This document shows, in pieces, positions 45,572 to 54,318 of a stretch of DNA of 64,000 bases (its first letter is position 1; each line of letters begins with the position of its first letter). The stretch is taken from the NCBI GenBank assembly GCA_951799445.1, contig OX637295.1, positions 8,680,001 to 8,744,000 on the forward strand, given 5' to 3'. Under the pieces are notes generated by a model. It was not told the origin of the DNA, searched no databases, and saw only the letters and a list, made by a program, of their open reading frames with translations. The position numbers and the translations under genes were made by a program. Source of the stretch: Pseudisothecium myosuroides (lineage: Eukaryota > Streptophyta > Bryopsida > Hypnales > Lembophyllaceae).

Positions 45572-46469
45572 GATCTTCTCATTCGCAACACGCTAGACGT
45601 CATGCATTGCAAAATGAACTTGGCGAAGAACTTCCTTAAAACCATAACAGGCAAGAAGGACACGGTGAAGGTCAGGAGGGACTTGCGAAGGCGAAATGTG
45701 AGGAAGCACCTCTGGCTGACCCCACACCCTCGCAAGGCCGGTAAAATGGTCAAGCCTAGAGCCGCTTACGTGCTCAGTGAAGAGGAATTTGAGAAATTTG
45801 CAAGGTGCATCGAGTCCCTCCGGACGCCAAGCGAGTATTCATCAGACCTTGGAAAGTGCATACGGAAGAAGAATTTTGGGGGCCTGAAATCCCATGATTA
45901 CCACGTCTTGATGTAGCAAGTGCTGCCTCTGGCATTGCGAGGGCTAATGAAGCCCGGCCCTCGCATGGCTGTGATGCAAATGTGCAAAGTGTTTTGCCGC
46001 CTTTGCACGAAGGTATACAATCCTAGTGACTTTGCTTCACTGGAAGCTGATGTCGCCGAGAGCATGGCATTACTAGAGATAGAATTTCCCTCATCATTCT
46101 TCGATGTCATGACGCATCTCCCCTACCATCTAGCAAAGGAACTGGACTTGTGTGGACCAGTGAGTGCCCGGTGGATGTATCCCGTGGAACGGTACATGAA
46201 AGTGCTGAAGAAGCATGTTCGGAATTTGGCCTATCCAGAGGCGTGCATGGCAGAGGGGTATTTGAAGGACGAATGCATAGGCTTTGTCATGGAGTACCTC
46301 CAGAGCATTGAGTTTACGCAGAGACGCGTGTGGGATGAGGATGAAGAGTATGGGGATGCGGAGGAGGTTCTCCAAGGTGCCGGGAAGGCGTATGTCATGT
46401 CCGCTGAGATGCGGGACATTGCTCACCAATACGTGCTCATGAACGCGGCCGTCATGGAAGAATCTATGA
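45572..46469 (+). pseudogene. TNP2 transposase, DUF4218 region
   Basis: After a TATAG acceptor the frame resumes DLLIRNTLDVMHCKMNLAKN, the N.LDVMHCEKN signature of TNP2 proteins. Then AAYVLSEEEFEKF, GGLKSHDYHVLM, TAG at 45914-45916 in place of Q, QVLPLALRGLM, and the DUF4218 block with MTHLPYHLAKELDLCGPVSARWMYPVERYMKVLKKHVRN and ACMAEGYLKDEC. The reading frame is kept across the TAG. A GTTAGT donor at 46470 would end the exon just before an in-frame TAG, but its phase does not match the next exon's best acceptor, so the second intron is not fully resolved. Confidence 0.85.
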
Positions 46470-46846
46470 GTTAGTTTTGCCTGGACCCTTGTAGTAGCGA
46501 TCCTTCAATCATGAATGCCGTCAGGAAGTGGAATTTGTATTTGATCATGTCTTCGCGGTAGTCTCCAATTACATTGCAGTATTGAACAAGTCCTGCAGAC
46601 TAATGTAAGAGTGAATGAGTAATGTGAGGTTGTGACGGAGTCGTGGAGAAGTCATATCCGAGTCAATGAAGAGCGCGCTGTCGCATAATTTGACTTATTG
46701 TCGACTTTTAGGAGTCGAGTGGTAGTCTTCGTTTTGTCACGGTCTACATGTACCATGACTTACTTTCGAAAAAAAGGTCACGTCACAGGACGTTGTAGCA
46801 GTCGCCCTTCGCCCGTCTAATCATGAATTGGTGGCTGGTTGTGCAG

Positions 46847-47507
46847 GAAATGGAGGGCTGAGCGTAGGACAAATCCATCTGCTCTTGCGCTTGCGGAGTG
46901 GATGGTGAATGCTGTCCAGAATTCAGACTTGGATCTGCATAAGCCTGAGGATCGGGACCGCTTGTTGCTGAGCACAAAGCCATCACAGTGCGCCACGAGG
47001 TATTCCCGAATCACTGCTTTCGGCAATCACTTCCGAGTGGATGACGCGTCTACTACCCGATTGCGGAGCTACAACAGCGGCGTGGCATCGGTTTTCGAAT
47101 TGCCCTCGAAGAATGCCAATGACTTGTCCGTCAATTACATTGGCGTGCTGAAAGATATCTTAGTACTAGATTACGGTGGTCTGAATACACAAATCATTCT
47201 ACTGCGATGTGAGTGGGTGAAGGCCCAGGACAATCGAGGGAATGCAATTTATACTCGTGACGATGCTGGTTTCCTAGTGGTGAACTTTCGCCACACTTTA
47301 TCGCGCTTGGAGGACCCCTTCATTTTCCCCAGCCAGGCCACGCAAGTCTTCTTCTCCGACGTTGTAGAGAAACCTGGATGGAAAGTTGTGTTACGGAAAG
47401 AAGCACGAGCGAAGCGGGAGGTGGTGGATCGAACAGACACCTTCATCACCACGACGTCAGAAAGTGTCGGCTTGGTTGCCCCTCACATGTTGCCAATCCC
47501 CTTGTGA
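46847..47507 (+). pseudogene. TNP2 transposase, DUF4216-like C-terminal region
   Basis: After a TGTGCAG acceptor the exon encodes RKWRAERRTNPSALALAEWM, then an N..YIGVLKDILVLDYGGLNTQIILLRCEWV block and DPFIFPSQATQVFFSDVVEKPGWKVV. This is the DUF4216 form found at the C-terminus of TNP2 proteins. The frame runs into the LTR-like unit and stops at a TGA (47505-47507) made by TGTGAG. The original continuation lies at 51940. The intron before it (about 46470-46846) contains GAAGTC-like words. Confidence 0.82.
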
Positions 47508-47859
47508 GCGCTTGTTTACCCACCCTTGGTAAAGAAGCAAGCACAACCAGGCTCTCGGTAATTAACCGTTCTGACTCGATCTATGGGTGTCTAGCGCCAA
47601 TCCATTGTGCCTTCCAAGCAATGGATCTTTTCTAAACTCCTAAGACTCGCTAATTTTGGGTAATGAAGAAACAAAACAAAACCCTAATTGGAATTGCTAT
47701 AACTGCTAAGGTTGAATCAAAGCCTAAGAGAGCTTGGTGGTTTAGGAGAAGAGTTGATCTTAGTCTAAGCTTATCTATCCTAAATGAAAGAGTACCTCAT
47801 GCCATTTCTAAAAGTATAAAGCTTGTTTGATTTGGACTCTCCTAGAGAGAGTTATGGAC

Positions 47860-48483
47860 GGATGAAGTTTGACCGCTACTCGGTCCTTCAAACTTCATCC
47901 ATGCTTTTCTATGGACTCCGGATTTCGATTTGACTTGGGATTTGGGCTATGGGCCTGAACCCCTAATGTTAACCTAATTACCAAGTCTTGACTCAAATGG
48001 ATGAAATCTTCTAGGGTTCATCCATTACTTGTTCCAAACTTCGTCCCTTCTAAACTGCTTGGGGTTTAGGTATTTCCTTAAGCTGGGTTTAGTTTTGGGT
48101 TACCCTAAACTTGTTCTAAGATGTTCTAAATCTATACTTAACCTAACCTTAATCTTAAACGTCCCTAATCCGCCTTCTAATCTTACTTAAGGATCTTAAG
48201 TGTGGTTACTAATGTACTAATCTTAGAAACTTAAGACTTGTTCCAAGGAGATCCTGATTTTAGCTTTCTACTTTGACTAATCACATTAGGTTTGGATTTT
48301 CCTATCAAAAGTTATCCATGGATGAAGTTTGACCGCTAATCAGTCCTTCAAACTTCATCCACTAATTAGGGCTAACCCTAATTTCAAAACTAAATTCTAA
48401 TTTGACTTTCGGTTCCTAAATTAATTCCTCTTTTTATGTTAGCTTTTTTGTTCCTCTTGGATGAAATTTGTTAGGTTTCATCC
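47860..48483. repeat. Four GGATGAA/TTCATCC hairpins in copy 3
   Basis: Perfect 13-bp stems GGATGAAGTTTGA / TCAAACTTCATCC occur at 47860-47900 and 48320-48360 with nearly the same 15-base loop. Shorter stems occur at 47999-48023 and 48459-48483. The repeated stem-loops lie near the unit's 3' end and look like conserved structure. Confidence 0.75.
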
Positions 48484-49380
48484 AACATGACTCCCTAACT
48501 TCATCCGCTCATAACTCCTTCGTTTTAGCTCGAATCCGGACGTGTTTTAGGTTTTCGGAAACCCCTAGCCCTCTACTATAAGATTTTAAAGTTAATTCTA
48601 ACCTGACTTTGCTTCTTCCCTACCCTAGCTCTCGGCCTCCTTCTAATTATCTTGATAAAACAAAATTAAACATGGAAGAGTGGGGTGTTTAGGGGCCCAC
48701 CTCATTTTGGAGGTCTTGGATTAACCGGTCGAGGTTCCCCCCCTCGGCCATGTCTCTTCCTCTTGGATTTGCGGCTCCTTAAGTGATTCTTGACTCGGGG
48801 AAGATTTGAGAACGAAGTGGTAGAGGCGGTGGAATTCCTTTCTTCTTCTTCTTTCCACCAACCAACTTGTCTTCCAAAGTTCTTACGTGTTGACTTCGTT
48901 CTTACACCTCTTACATCTTTACCCTTCCCAAGTGCTTACGCGGTTGACCTTTCTCTTACGCCCAAGGCACGCTCTTTTTTACTCTTACGCTCGCCCTTTT
49001 AGTGGTCCAGATTAATTAGTTGAGATTTCCCCCAATCCATCCACTAGCACACCCCGTCTTCTATTTCATCTTCCTCCTTGCTTGTGATGCTCAAGGTTTT
49101 GGTTATGGTGTGTGGAGAGCTTGGGTGAGTTGTGCGTGGAGTGATTGTGTGAGCTTTTGTAGGTTTTTGTGTGCTTTTAATAATAATTCCTACTACAAGG
49201 CGTACCCTCGAATCCTTTTTTCCTAATTTCCCTCCTTCTATTTCGAAGATATCTCTACTTCTACCACCCTAGCTTTCCACTTCTACCACCCTAATTTCCC
49301 ATTCATTCTACCCCTTTTCTTCCCTACTTCTACCACCCTAATTTCCCATTCATTCTACCCCTCCTTCCCCCATTTAGTCT
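48484..49380. other. Copy 3 interior, non-coding
   Basis: C/T-rich DNA with two CTACTTCTACCACCCTAATT-type direct repeats at 49255-49360. No gene. Confidence 0.35.
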
Positions 49381-49419
49381 TCCTAAAAAGGAGAATCAAA
49401 AGGAACCAAAAAAAAACCA

Positions 49420-49740
49420 ACACGAACTACCGGAGGCGCTGCCTGGAGGCGCGGCCTGGAGGCGCAGCTGCAAGCACGGGACCGGCGCGGGTATCGGGCG
49501 CGGGTAACGGGCTGCGGGTACGGGCTGCGGGTACGGGCTGCGGGTACGGCTGCGGGTACCGGAGCGGGTATCGGGCTGCGGGTACGGCTACGGGTACCGG
49601 GTTGCTCCGCTTGGACTGCTCCTGCTTGGGCTGCTCCTGCTTGGGCTGGCTCCGCTTGGGCTGGCTCCGCTTGGGCTGGCTCCCGCGTGGGCTGGCTCTT
49701 GCTGGGGCTGGCTCTTGCTGGGCTGGCTCGGCCCGGGGTT
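49420..49740 (-). repeat. GC-rich simple repeats in copy 3
   Basis: Runs of GGGCTGCGGGTAC and GGGCTGGCTCCGCTT units. They give P/A/R/Q-rich translations on minus at 49383-49825, which overlap in two frames and are not accepted as genes. The block stands where copy 2 has CAGTCAGCTTGACTG repeats. Confidence 0.75.
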
Positions 49741-50657
49741 TTTTCCCTTCTTCCGGACGTTTTTTCTGAACTTTTGGTAAATGCCAAAATAATGACCGAA
49801 GCCACTTAAACCAAGGGAAAGCCAAAACTAATCCTAGTTCTATATGGACTTTTGCCTATAACGTTTTCCTAAGTTCTTGGATGCTAAACTTTGAAGGTTT
49901 TCAAGAACCTCTTAGAAACTAAACTTTGAACCGAGTTCTCTGGGGAGATCAAGGCTTCGCCGTCGAGTTGGGTTTAACACCAACTCTAGGATTTCTCCCT
50001 GCCCGTAGGTTCAAAGCTTCGCCGTATGGCGGGTTTTTAACACGCACTCTAGGACTAGGGGGGTTAATAGTCAAAGCTTCGTCGTCAACAAGGGAGGCTC
50101 ACGTGACCACAAGCAATTTCAAAAGAGGAAGAAAACCGTTAGGACATAACCACCCTGGGGGGCCCACAACTCCACCGTACGGGGGGAGGACCACACGCCA
50201 AGGGTTCTTAGAGAAAGCAAAAGAGTTCTCCAACTGGGGGAGAAACACTCGGAGGTTAATCTAGACACGCGGGTTAGAAAACACAATCCTTGAACACTAA
50301 AGACCCCCCAGTGGGCGGCAAAGCCAAGGCGCTGCGGGGGGAGCTTTAGGATCAGGACAAAACTTCAAGGAACTCCCTAGCAAGTTAGTGCTTCAAGCAA
50401 AATACTTCAACTGACAAGTTAGTGACCAAAGTGATTCAAAAATAAGCCAAATAATACCCAAGACTACTCAAAACTCATAGACACAAAGGAAGAAGGACCC
50501 CCAAGACCTTCAAAAGCTGAAAATAGAACAACAACGGAGCACCACGTGCTCAAAACACCGTGGAAGTGCCTTTGGCTAAAATCGCCAAAAAATCCAATAT
50601 AAATTGGACCCACGGACCCAAAACATGAATGGGGGTGGTTTTGAAGAGAAATTAGGG

Positions 50658-50669
50658 CCCTTTTATAGG
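50658..50669 (-). promoter_or_regulatory. TATA box of LTR-like copy 3
   Basis: On minus CCTATAAAAGGGCCC, followed by TAATTTCTCTTC, equivalent to the promoter blocks in copies 1 and 2 (about 1.27 kb from the TGTGAG end). Confidence 0.6.
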
Positions 50670-51939
50670 TTTTCCAAGGCCCTCACCTCCCCTCTTTTAA
50701 CCTAGGTAATCCTATCAACTTGGATTTTCATCCTTATCTCTTAGGATTTTCACGTAGTTTGGATTTTACGTTGGTCCAACACTCTAACTATTGGAGATTA
50801 ACTCCAAATTGAAAACCGATTGCGCCATTGGCTTCAGAAGGCCATTTTTGCTCTTGGGATCCCCCTACTCCTATCCCAACGCCAAAATCCCACCGTAAAC
50901 TATCGCCAACTAGAGTCAATAAAAGAGGTAAAAATCTACTTTTTGGAGGTTACCTTTTCTGACAAAGGTGACTAGCCAGGGTGGTCTGGGAGGTCTTAGA
51001 GAGCAAGAAAAGACCCTTCGTTGACTTCGTTCCAACTTCGTGTGCTCCCGGGACGCCGGTCAACTCCACGTAAATCCCGCCACGTGGATAATTCGAAGGA
51101 ATGTCGGTGATTTGGCCGTCTCCCGCTATCGAAACACCACGAAACTCGTTGGAGCGCGTTATTAGCATAAAAGAAACTATCCTAATTTTTAGTGAGATTT
51201 TACCGCTACCTGGGTAATTATCGTGAATTTCCCATCGTGGTTTTAGGCGGTTGACCGTCCGGAAGGAGTATTTCTTCAATCCAGAAAATTCCGAAACTTC
51301 TTGGGGAACCTCTCATGGGGTTTCCCAAGAGATTTGCAAGTTCACATCTTGATCTTGCATGTCTTGATACGGAGGGCAAAAAGATACCTCCGTTGGTTTA
51401 CCGGCAGTCAGGGAATCTTCCGCATACGGGGGAATCTCGGCGAATGGATTTCGCTTTTGACTTCCCGGTATGGTTTAGACCCAAGATCACAATCCGGTGA
51501 CCGTAGATTCCTCCACTGGCCTGTCTTGCAAAAGTGACCCCTGCAAGCTAACAATTGGGGTTTCTACTATTCGTTGATGGGATGGGGAAACTGAAACCTC
51601 TCTTGGGGAATCTACCTAAGAATCTCCCTAGACTTCCCTCAGACCAATTTAGCCCAGCTTGGTCACTTGCATAGTGATTTTAGGCTATTTTGGGTAAGAA
51701 CCCTCAAACCTTCTAGTTCCCACTACTTCTATGGCTCCAACCTATTTACAAGTGGATTTTAGGACTATTCTAAGGAGAAAAGGCTATTTAGGACCAAAAG
51801 GCATATTGGTATGTAACATGTCCATTCTGGTTTTACACTCTTTTTAGGGCTTTTTGTGTATAATTATGACTTAAATTGCACAATCTAAGAAAAAAGAAGA
51901 CTATGAGTCCCAAGTGACGAATTGGGAGCTCACACCCCC

Positions 51940-52019
51940 CTGAATCAGTGAACCTTGTCGGGGCCATTGAGTTGTCCGAGGAAGACAATTTATTAGCGTT
52001 GGATCAGTACAGGTCGTGA
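51940..52019 (+). pseudogene. TNP2 transposase, last codons beyond copy 3
   Basis: ESVNLVGAIELSEEDNLLAL then DQYRS and TGA (52017-52019). With copy 3 and one C-run target removed, the frame from ...LPIP continues directly into it. It would be the natural C-terminus of the transposase. Confidence 0.7.
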
Positions 52020-52776
52020 TGTGCGGCAGGCAGTTGTGTGGTAGTTCTTTTAAAGAGTTCTCTTCGTTGGAGGAGTCTCTGAGAAAGCCGCTCAAACATG
52101 CAGTGGCCTCAGAACTGTAGCTCTCGTGAAGGACAAATCATGGAAGCCCCGTCCTGTTATTCCTTTCAATACCAAGTAAAGAGCTAATTTTGCATTACGT
52201 CTTTGTAGAGTTCATGCCACTAAACCATCCCCTGGAAGTGCATGGTAATCTCAGTTGCAATGAACCCTTTTTTATGACGTTACGACGCTTGTGCTGTTAC
52301 ATTTGTCAGATAAACAGGGCTACCCTTTCCCTAAGGACAACAGAGAAGATCCACGAAATTCTGTGCAAGTCCCTAGGAAGTCACAGTGAAGTCAGCCCAA
52401 AGTGACCTTCAGTGGCAGTACAGGACTGGTCGTGACTGGCGCATGACTCGTCCATAAACCGCGGACACGTCAGCACGCCAGCAATCCACGTAGGCAACAT
52501 GGACTTCCCTGGAAGGCGCCTTCAATGACGAAGAAGTCACTTAGAAGTCGAACGGCAGTCATAGAATACAACTGTGACCGAAATCGCCGATCAACAAACA
52601 AAGCGTGAACGAAAACGTGTGCACCAAGTGCGTTATCCATCCCATCTTCATCCCCTAGTCGCCACCATGACTGGCGCATGACTTGGGTAATGTTGACCGA
52701 AGCCAGACGGTGCAATTAGAGAGGGGCAGTCGTGCCGCAGTCACGACCTGGGGATACGCACGACTCCGCAGTCACG
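52020..52776. repeat. Right subterminal region of the CACTA element
   Basis: The part from about 52365 has many GAAGTCAC, AGTCGTG, CAGTCACGAC and GACTGGCGCATGACT words on both strands, matching the left subterminal region in kind. Two GACTGGCGCATGACT copies lie at 52435 and 52671. No gene is accepted here. Confidence 0.6.
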
Positions 52777-52800
52777 TATACCCCTATTTCTTATAGTGAT
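52777..52800 (-). repeat. Right terminal inverted repeat of the CACTA element
   Basis: TATACCCCTATTTCTTATAG then TG, inverse of the left end. AT (52799-52800) follows before the ATC target copy, so the end carries two extra bases or was altered during insertion. Confidence 0.88.
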
Positions 52801-53844
52801 ATCCCGCTCCTTCTCCAAGTTCCAGATCCATTCATCCTTCTTGCGCAACACATCAGGACCCGGTCGTCGCCTGATTTCCTCCAAAATCTTCTTCGGCTTC
52901 ACCTTCAACTCTTCACCAATTTCGATTACGAAATCCACCATGTTGTCTTGCAGCAACCAAGCCTACCGCACCCATTGGATTTCGGCATCAAAGAACTCCA
53001 AAGGTTCTTCTTTTGCCGGAATCTGGCTGGGTTCTCCGGTTTCCGATTCTGGCAGCTTTCCCCTTGCGAACGGATCGGTCGACTTCCTCTGTTTATCCCG
53101 TTTATCGACCAATCTCTCCTGCTGTTCTTCTTCTTCCGACTCCTGCTGCTCCTGCTCAACCTCTTCCATAAGGCCATACTTTAGGATTTGGGCTCTGGTT
53201 TTGTACGCTACCACCCCTTGGCTATTCAGAACCTCCTTTTGGTGATAGAGGTGGAACAAGTACGGGCTGAGAGGACTGTACTTTTTCCTCGACATATGTT
53301 CCACCAATTTTGTCACCACACCCACGATAACCCTACTTCAACGTACGCACCTATCCTCCATAGCTCCAAAGATGGTATTAGCCACCGTGACCGTAACCCA
53401 AGTAGGCTTTTTCAGATACAGAAGCGGAATCAGAAATTCCAGCACCCATCTATGCCTATTGTTCTTACATTCACTAATGGTGTACCCGTCCTTTGAATTT
53501 GCCGGACTCCAGAACTTTCCGCTTGAGTACTTATCTGTTCGGGAGGCTAATCCAGATCCGAACTTCTTGAACTCATACACTTCCGCTCAAACATCCTCTG
53601 TCCAAGCTATGGGTCGACCCCTAACCGTCTGAAACTCATACTGATTTGGGACCCCTGAGATGAGCTCCTCAATCATCTCCTGGTCCTTGACGTTCCACGG
53701 CCTCCGTAACAATCCGGCACACCCCATACGCATTAGATCCTCCTCTAACTGCTTCCGTATGGTCGGGTCAGCAGGAATAGCCGGACAAACTATTCGGGCC
53801 ATGACCATATATCTACGGGTTTTCGGATCGCTACTTTTCGCCAT
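52801..53844 (-). pseudogene. E2 gene, first segment (about 347 codons, three stops)
   Basis: From ATG 53844 the frame reads MAKSSDPKTRRYMVMARI, then RRPWNVKDQEMIEELI, FQTVRGRPIAWTEDV, a segment with RWVLEFLIPLLYLKKPTWV and VGVVTKLVEHMSRKKYSPLSPYLFHLYH, an E/Q-rich coiled coil and KKDEWIWNLEKER. Three stops interrupt one frame: TGA 53587, TGA 53338, TAG 52963; each could come from CGA, CGA and CAG or TGG. Joined with the other two segments the protein would have about 638 residues. The plan (globular N-terminal half, then coiled coil and low-complexity acidic tail) recalls uncharacterised plant transposon proteins, but I cannot name the family. Confidence 0.7.
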
Positions 53845-54318
53845 GTTTTTTCGACACCAAGAACACTAATCCGGTGCAATCGGCACCAACCTCACCTTTC
53901 TCCCTGGCACGATCTCTAACTCACCACTCTTTCTCTCAACTATACACGCGCAAAGTCCTGCGAAAAAGGAAGAAGAATGGAACGACAATGGACTTAAGTA
54001 CCCGACGAGCAGCCCGACCATTCCTGGTGGAGACGGGTAGGAGACCGTTCCCGTAACGGTACCCTAGTTTCCTAGACCGGAATTCTAGGCCGTAGGTTCC
54101 ATCCATCTAGAAAAATTCCGAATTCCGAATTCCGGATCCGTTTTACTTCTGGTGATAAACCAGCCGTAATAGTTCTAGTAATATGGAAACTGACTATTCT
54201 CAAGTTATCCGTAATTAGATCCAATTCTCTATGTCTTACCAAAAATCGAAATTTTTTGAGTCTATTCTAATCCTATTCTAATCTATTTCTATACACTTTG
54301 AATTTATGTACTTCCATA
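53845..54318. other. E2 upstream region
   Basis: 0.47 kb between the E2 gene start and the element end. It holds a GAATTCCG-rich patch (54110-54140) and an AT-rich tail. The E2 promoter should lie here; no clear TATA box was chosen. Confidence 0.4.

Larger units (their letters stand above)
47503..51934 (-). mobile_element. Solo-LTR-like unit, copy 3 (4,432 bp, reverse, diverged)
   Basis: On minus it starts TGTGAGCTCCCAATTCGTCA and ends GCGCTCACA. The target is a run of C (CCCCT at 47498-47502; CCCCC at 51935-51939). The promoter block (TATAAAAGGGCCC) and the leader words with AAAGCTTCGCC(G/A) occur in order. The 3' third differs from copies 1 and 2: it contains four GGATGAA...TTCATCC hairpins instead of the purine-rich repeats. 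It is a separate subfamily. It ends the TNP2 frame early. Confidence 0.72.
38887..52019 (+). pseudogene. TNP2-type CACTA transposase gene, broken by two LTR-like units
   Basis: The gene can be followed from ATG 38887 (MTRLHYP, cut by copy 2 at 38909) through 43660-47502 to a last 26 or so codons at 51940-52019 beyond copy 3. Removing each insertion with one target copy keeps the frame: ...HYPCIECRG... at the first and ...LPIPPESVNLVGAIEL... at the second, ending at TGA 52017-52019. Damage besides the insertions: a 1-bp loss near 44553 and TAG codons at 44736, 45300 and 45914. In life it would be the catalytic transposase that cuts the CACTA ends. The parts are described separately. Confidence 0.85.
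29410..52800 (+). mobile_element. En/Spm (CACTA) element, 14.2 kb net, with two LTR-like insertions
   Basis: Left end CACTACAAGAAATAGGGG (29410) matches the inverse of the right end CCCCTATTTCTTATAGTG (52781-52798). The ATC target is at 29407-29409 and 52801-52803, leaving two extra bases (AT, 52799-52800) after the right TAGTG. Using those limits the E2 gene closes in frame as ...EKER-DDLQ.... Contents: a TNP2-type transposase on plus and a multi-exon En/Spm-type gene on minus, divergently arranged, with GAAGTCGC-like words near both ends. LTR-like units at 38910 and 47503 interrupt the transposase. Confidence 0.9.
22948..54318 (-). mobile_element. E2: unclassified element with a ~640-codon gene (3.5 kb net)
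   Basis: E2 sits in the AT-rich array with an exact GTCAC duplication. Without the CACTA element and one LTR-like unit it is about 3.5 kb. It starts TGTCGTAAGCGCGG at 22948 and ends ...GTACTTCCATA at 54318. I see neither long terminal repeats nor inverted repeats at these ends. It carries one long minus-strand gene. It could be an LTR element that lost one LTR, or a non-autonomous element with an unfamiliar coding region. Confidence 0.6.

Noticed and set aside
49383..49825. Pro/Ala/Arg-rich ORFs of 132 and 140 codons on minus
   Set aside because: Two overlapping frames of simple GC-rich repeats inside an LTR-like unit; no ordinary protein features.
22948..54318. E2 as an LTR retrotransposon with LTRs at its ends
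   Set aside because: I compared the first and last few hundred bases by eye and found no direct repeat; no reverse transcriptase or integrase motif is present in its own 3.5 kb.
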